A stretch of DNA of 22,787 nt from Tissierellaceae bacterium. Lineage in GTDB: Bacteria > Bacillota > Clostridia > Tissierellales > Tissierellaceae. The position numbers were made by a program, and so were the translations under genes. The stretch covers positions 1 to 22,787 of the forward strand of contig JALNZV010000026.1 of NCBI GenBank assembly GCA_023229175.1. The letters are read 5' to 3'. The notes below the pieces were generated by a model. That model was given only the letters and a program-made list of their open reading frames with translations. It had not been told where the DNA came from and ran no database searches. Shown here piece by piece: positions 21,007 to 22,787 of this stretch. Every line of letters starts with the position of its first letter. Positions within the stretch are counted from its first letter, which is position 1.

Positions 21007-22074
21007 ATGTATTCTACAAAACTAGTTAAGCGAATATTAGCATTTGGATTAATTTTTGTAATCCTATTTGCAATGGTAGGCTGCAAAAATGAAAACATAG
21101 CCCCTGACGAAGAAAATATAAAGCAAGTAGAAGTACAGAACCAAGGTCTAAACAGTATTACCATAAAAGATCACTTAGGAAGACAGGTAACCTTTGACGA
21201 GGGAGTAGAGCGAATAGTAAGCGGGTATTATATATCCACTTCAATGCTCATAGCCTTGGGCCTAAAAGACAAAGTAGTAGGAGTGGAGGCCAATGCCAGT
21301 ACAAGGCCAATATACGAGTTGGCAGCTCCAGCATTTTTAGACTTGCCCAGCGTAGGCACAGCAAAGGATTTTGACTTAGAGGGGACCTTGGCATTACAAC
21401 CTGATTTAGTTATATTGCCTATTAGATTGCAGGATTCCATAAATACGTTGGAAGACATGGGTGTAAATGTCATAGGTATAAATCCTGAAGATATGGATTT
21501 ATTAAAAGAAACATTAGAATTCATTGGCAAGGCTACAGGTACAGAGGAAAAGGCAGAGAGGCTAATGGCATATTACGACGAGAAAACCCAGAAGGTTCGA
21601 GAAATAGCAGATGCCAATGAAGGGAATAAAAATAGAATTTACTTTGGAGGAAACAGCGACGTTCTATCTACTGCTACAAAAAGAATGTACCAAAATTACA
21701 TGATTGAAACAGCAGGGGGAGAGAACGCAGCAGATATAGACGATACCTATTGGGCTGTCATATCCCATGAACAGCTTATATCGTATAACCCAGACATCCT
21801 AGTCATAGCACCAGGGGCAAAGTATTCAAAGGAAGACGTATTGGAAGACAGCAAGTTAACCAGTATAGCTGCCATAAGGGACAATGAAGTTTATGTCATG
21901 CCTAGCACCATAGAGTTGTGGGATTCTCCTGTGCCTTCAAGCATATTGGGTACAATGTGGTTGAGCAGCATATTACACCCTAAAGACTACGACTACGAAG
22001 AGTTTATAGATGACGTAGTGGAATTTTACGGGGAATTCTACAATACAACCATTGAACGAGAGATGTTAAATTAG
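21007..22074 (+). CDS. ABC transporter substrate-binding lipoprotein (iron-complex/corrinoid type)
   Basis: A 355-aa binding protein of the BtuF/FepB/TroA-like helical-backbone class. The lysine-rich start, hydrophobic core and lipobox FAMVGC make C26 the lipid anchor. Landmarks are the opening strand SITIKDHLGRQVTF, RIVSGYYISTSMLIALGL, LQPDLVILP, the long backbone helix and the second lobe from GGNSDVLSTA. The neighbour downstream is a FecCD permease, 2 bases after the stop. The ligand (iron chelate, haem or corrinoid) cannot be read from the sequence. Proximity to the B12-dependent reductase makes corrinoid an idea only. TATAAT in the 47-base gap to nrdJ and a GAGGAGGAAC ribosome site suggest its own expression. 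Confidence 0.88.
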   Translation: MYSTKLVKRILAFGLIFVILFAMVGCKNENIAPDEENIKQVEVQNQGLNSITIKDHLGRQVTFDEGVERIVSGYYISTSMLIALGLKDKVVGVEANASTRPIYELAAPAFLDLPSVGTAKDFDLEGTLALQPDLVILPIRLQDSINTLEDMGVNVIGINPEDMDLLKETLEFIGKATGTEEKAERLMAYYDEKTQKVREIADANEGNKNRIYFGGNSDVLSTATKRMYQNYMIETAGGENAADIDDTYWAVISHEQLISYNPDILVIAPGAKYSKEDVLEDSKLTSIAAIRDNEVYVMPSTIELWDSPVPSSILGTMWLSSILHPKDYDYEEFIDDVVEFYGEFYNTTIEREMLN

Positions 22075-22076
22075 CA

Positions 22077-22787
22077 ATGAAACTTAAAAGAGATTTTTAT
22101 CAATATATAATTGCCCTTGTCTTGCTAATGATAGCCTTTGTATTGTCCATATCCGTAGGTAGATACCATATTTCCCTAGGAGATATTGCAAGAATCGTCT
22201 CAGGTAAAAAAGTAGATGATTTGACGAAGATGGTATTCTTTCACCTTAGGCTTTCTAGGACAATAATGGTAATATTAGCTGGAATGGGACTAAGTATATC
22301 GGGCAGCATATACCAAAGTATATTTAAAAATCCACTAGCAACACCAGATATTATGGGGGTGTCTTCAGGGGCAAATTTGGGGGCAGCCACAGCCATAATA
22401 TTTTTATCAGGCAGCATATACGCCATAGGCATAAGTGCATTCCTTGGAGGGTTAATAGCAGTTTTTACTGCTATTGCCCTCACAAATATGTCAAGGGACA
22501 GGGGCATTTCTACCATAGTATTGGCGGGGATTATTATAGGCTCCATTACTCAAGGGGCCATTATGCTGCTGAAGTTTTTTGCAGATCCAGAGAGGCAATT
22601 GGCGGCCATAGAGTTTTGGTCCATGGGCTCCTTTGCAGGAGTTACATCGGATAAACTACTGCCCATATTGCCTTTTTTCTCCATGGGGATAATTACCTTA
22701 TTTCTCCTTAGATGGCAGATTAACATACTGTCCCTCAGTGACGAGGAGAGCAAGAGCCTAGGGGTCAATGTGAAGAAAGTCAGAGTC
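22077..22787 (+). CDS. FecCD-type ABC transporter permease, 5' part
   Basis: The frame opens at ATG 22077 and runs to the right edge, 237 codons without a stop, so about two thirds of a usual 330-aa FecCD/BtuC permease is visible. It shows helix 1 (about 8-28), RLSRTIMVILAGMGLSISGS, then YQSIFKNPLATPDIMGVSSGA, a family hallmark of the second transmembrane region, and several more helices. The last visible segment DEESKSLGVNVKKVRV is the ATPase-contact loop region of FecCD permeases. The gap to the binding-protein gene is 2 bases and the ribosome site is weak, so translational coupling is likely. An ATPase gene is expected just past the window. Confidence 0.94.
   Translation, partial: MKLKRDFYQYIIALVLLMIAFVLSISVGRYHISLGDIARIVSGKKVDDLTKMVFFHLRLSRTIMVILAGMGLSISGSIYQSIFKNPLATPDIMGVSSGANLGAATAIIFLSGSIYAIGISAFLGGLIAVFTAIALTNMSRDRGISTIVLAGIIIGSITQGAIMLLKFFADPERQLAAIEFWSMGSFAGVTSDKLLPILPFFSMGIITLFLLRWQINILSLSDEESKSLGVNVKKVRV

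Noticed and set aside
1..22787. CRISPR arrays, tRNA/rRNA genes, prophage or complete insertion sequences
   Set aside because: No direct-repeat arrays with spacers, no cloverleaf or rRNA sequence, and no transposase apart from the partial Rpn-type gene were seen by eye.

Overview
The window looks like chromosome of a low-GC, anaerobic, probably spore-forming Firmicute of the Clostridia/Tissierellia type. The signs are AT-rich spacers, strong GGAGG ribosome binding sites, a B12-dependent ribonucleotide reductase, a CIRCE element, a YtaF-type membrane protein, Spo0A-like boxes and a UGA-encoded selenocysteine. The species cannot be fixed from this stretch.

Layout. (1) 1-2579: the 3' end of an Rpn-type PD-(D/E)XK nuclease/transposase with a 12-bp tandem repeat, then a minus-strand pair (unrecognised 330-aa protein and a metallophosphoesterase-like protein with an altered metal site). 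(2) 2692-5347: a MetNIQ-type ABC importer operon that ends in a MoaE-like gene. (3) 5436-10347: signalling block with a membrane diguanylate cyclase, a small winged-helix protein, and a sensor kinase plus DUF3369-type response regulator, with two Spo0A-like boxes upstream of the kinase. (4) 10526-13874: a promoter carrying two copies of a 10-bp palindrome, then DUF5320, DUF134, NifX-like, two ferredoxin-containing MinD-like ATPases and a second NifX-like protein. This resembles the orange-protein (ORP) Mo/Fe-S cluster assembly loci of anaerobes. A ytaF gene follows, with its ribosome binding site inside an inverted repeat. (5) 14694-16640: a peroxide-defence block. A PerR-like repressor is divergent from a peroxiredoxin whose peroxidatic residue is an in-frame TGA (selenocysteine), with a candidate bacterial SECIS hairpin just downstream. 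A RIC/YtfE-like di-iron protein follows. (6) 16651-18638: htpG under a perfect CIRCE operator. (7) 18687-20959: class II ribonucleotide reductase nrdJ with two NrdR-type boxes next to an extended -10 promoter. (8) 21007-22787: binding protein and truncated FecCD permease of an iron-complex/corrinoid type importer.

Taken together, regions 4-6 serve metal-cluster assembly, peroxide and nitrosative stress, and protein repair. The most striking item is the selenoprotein peroxiredoxin at 15282-16004. Conventional stop-codon rules split it into two fragments. It has two plausible starts, and only the longer product carries an extra cysteine that could act as resolving thiol. No tRNA, rRNA, CRISPR array or complete insertion sequence was seen.
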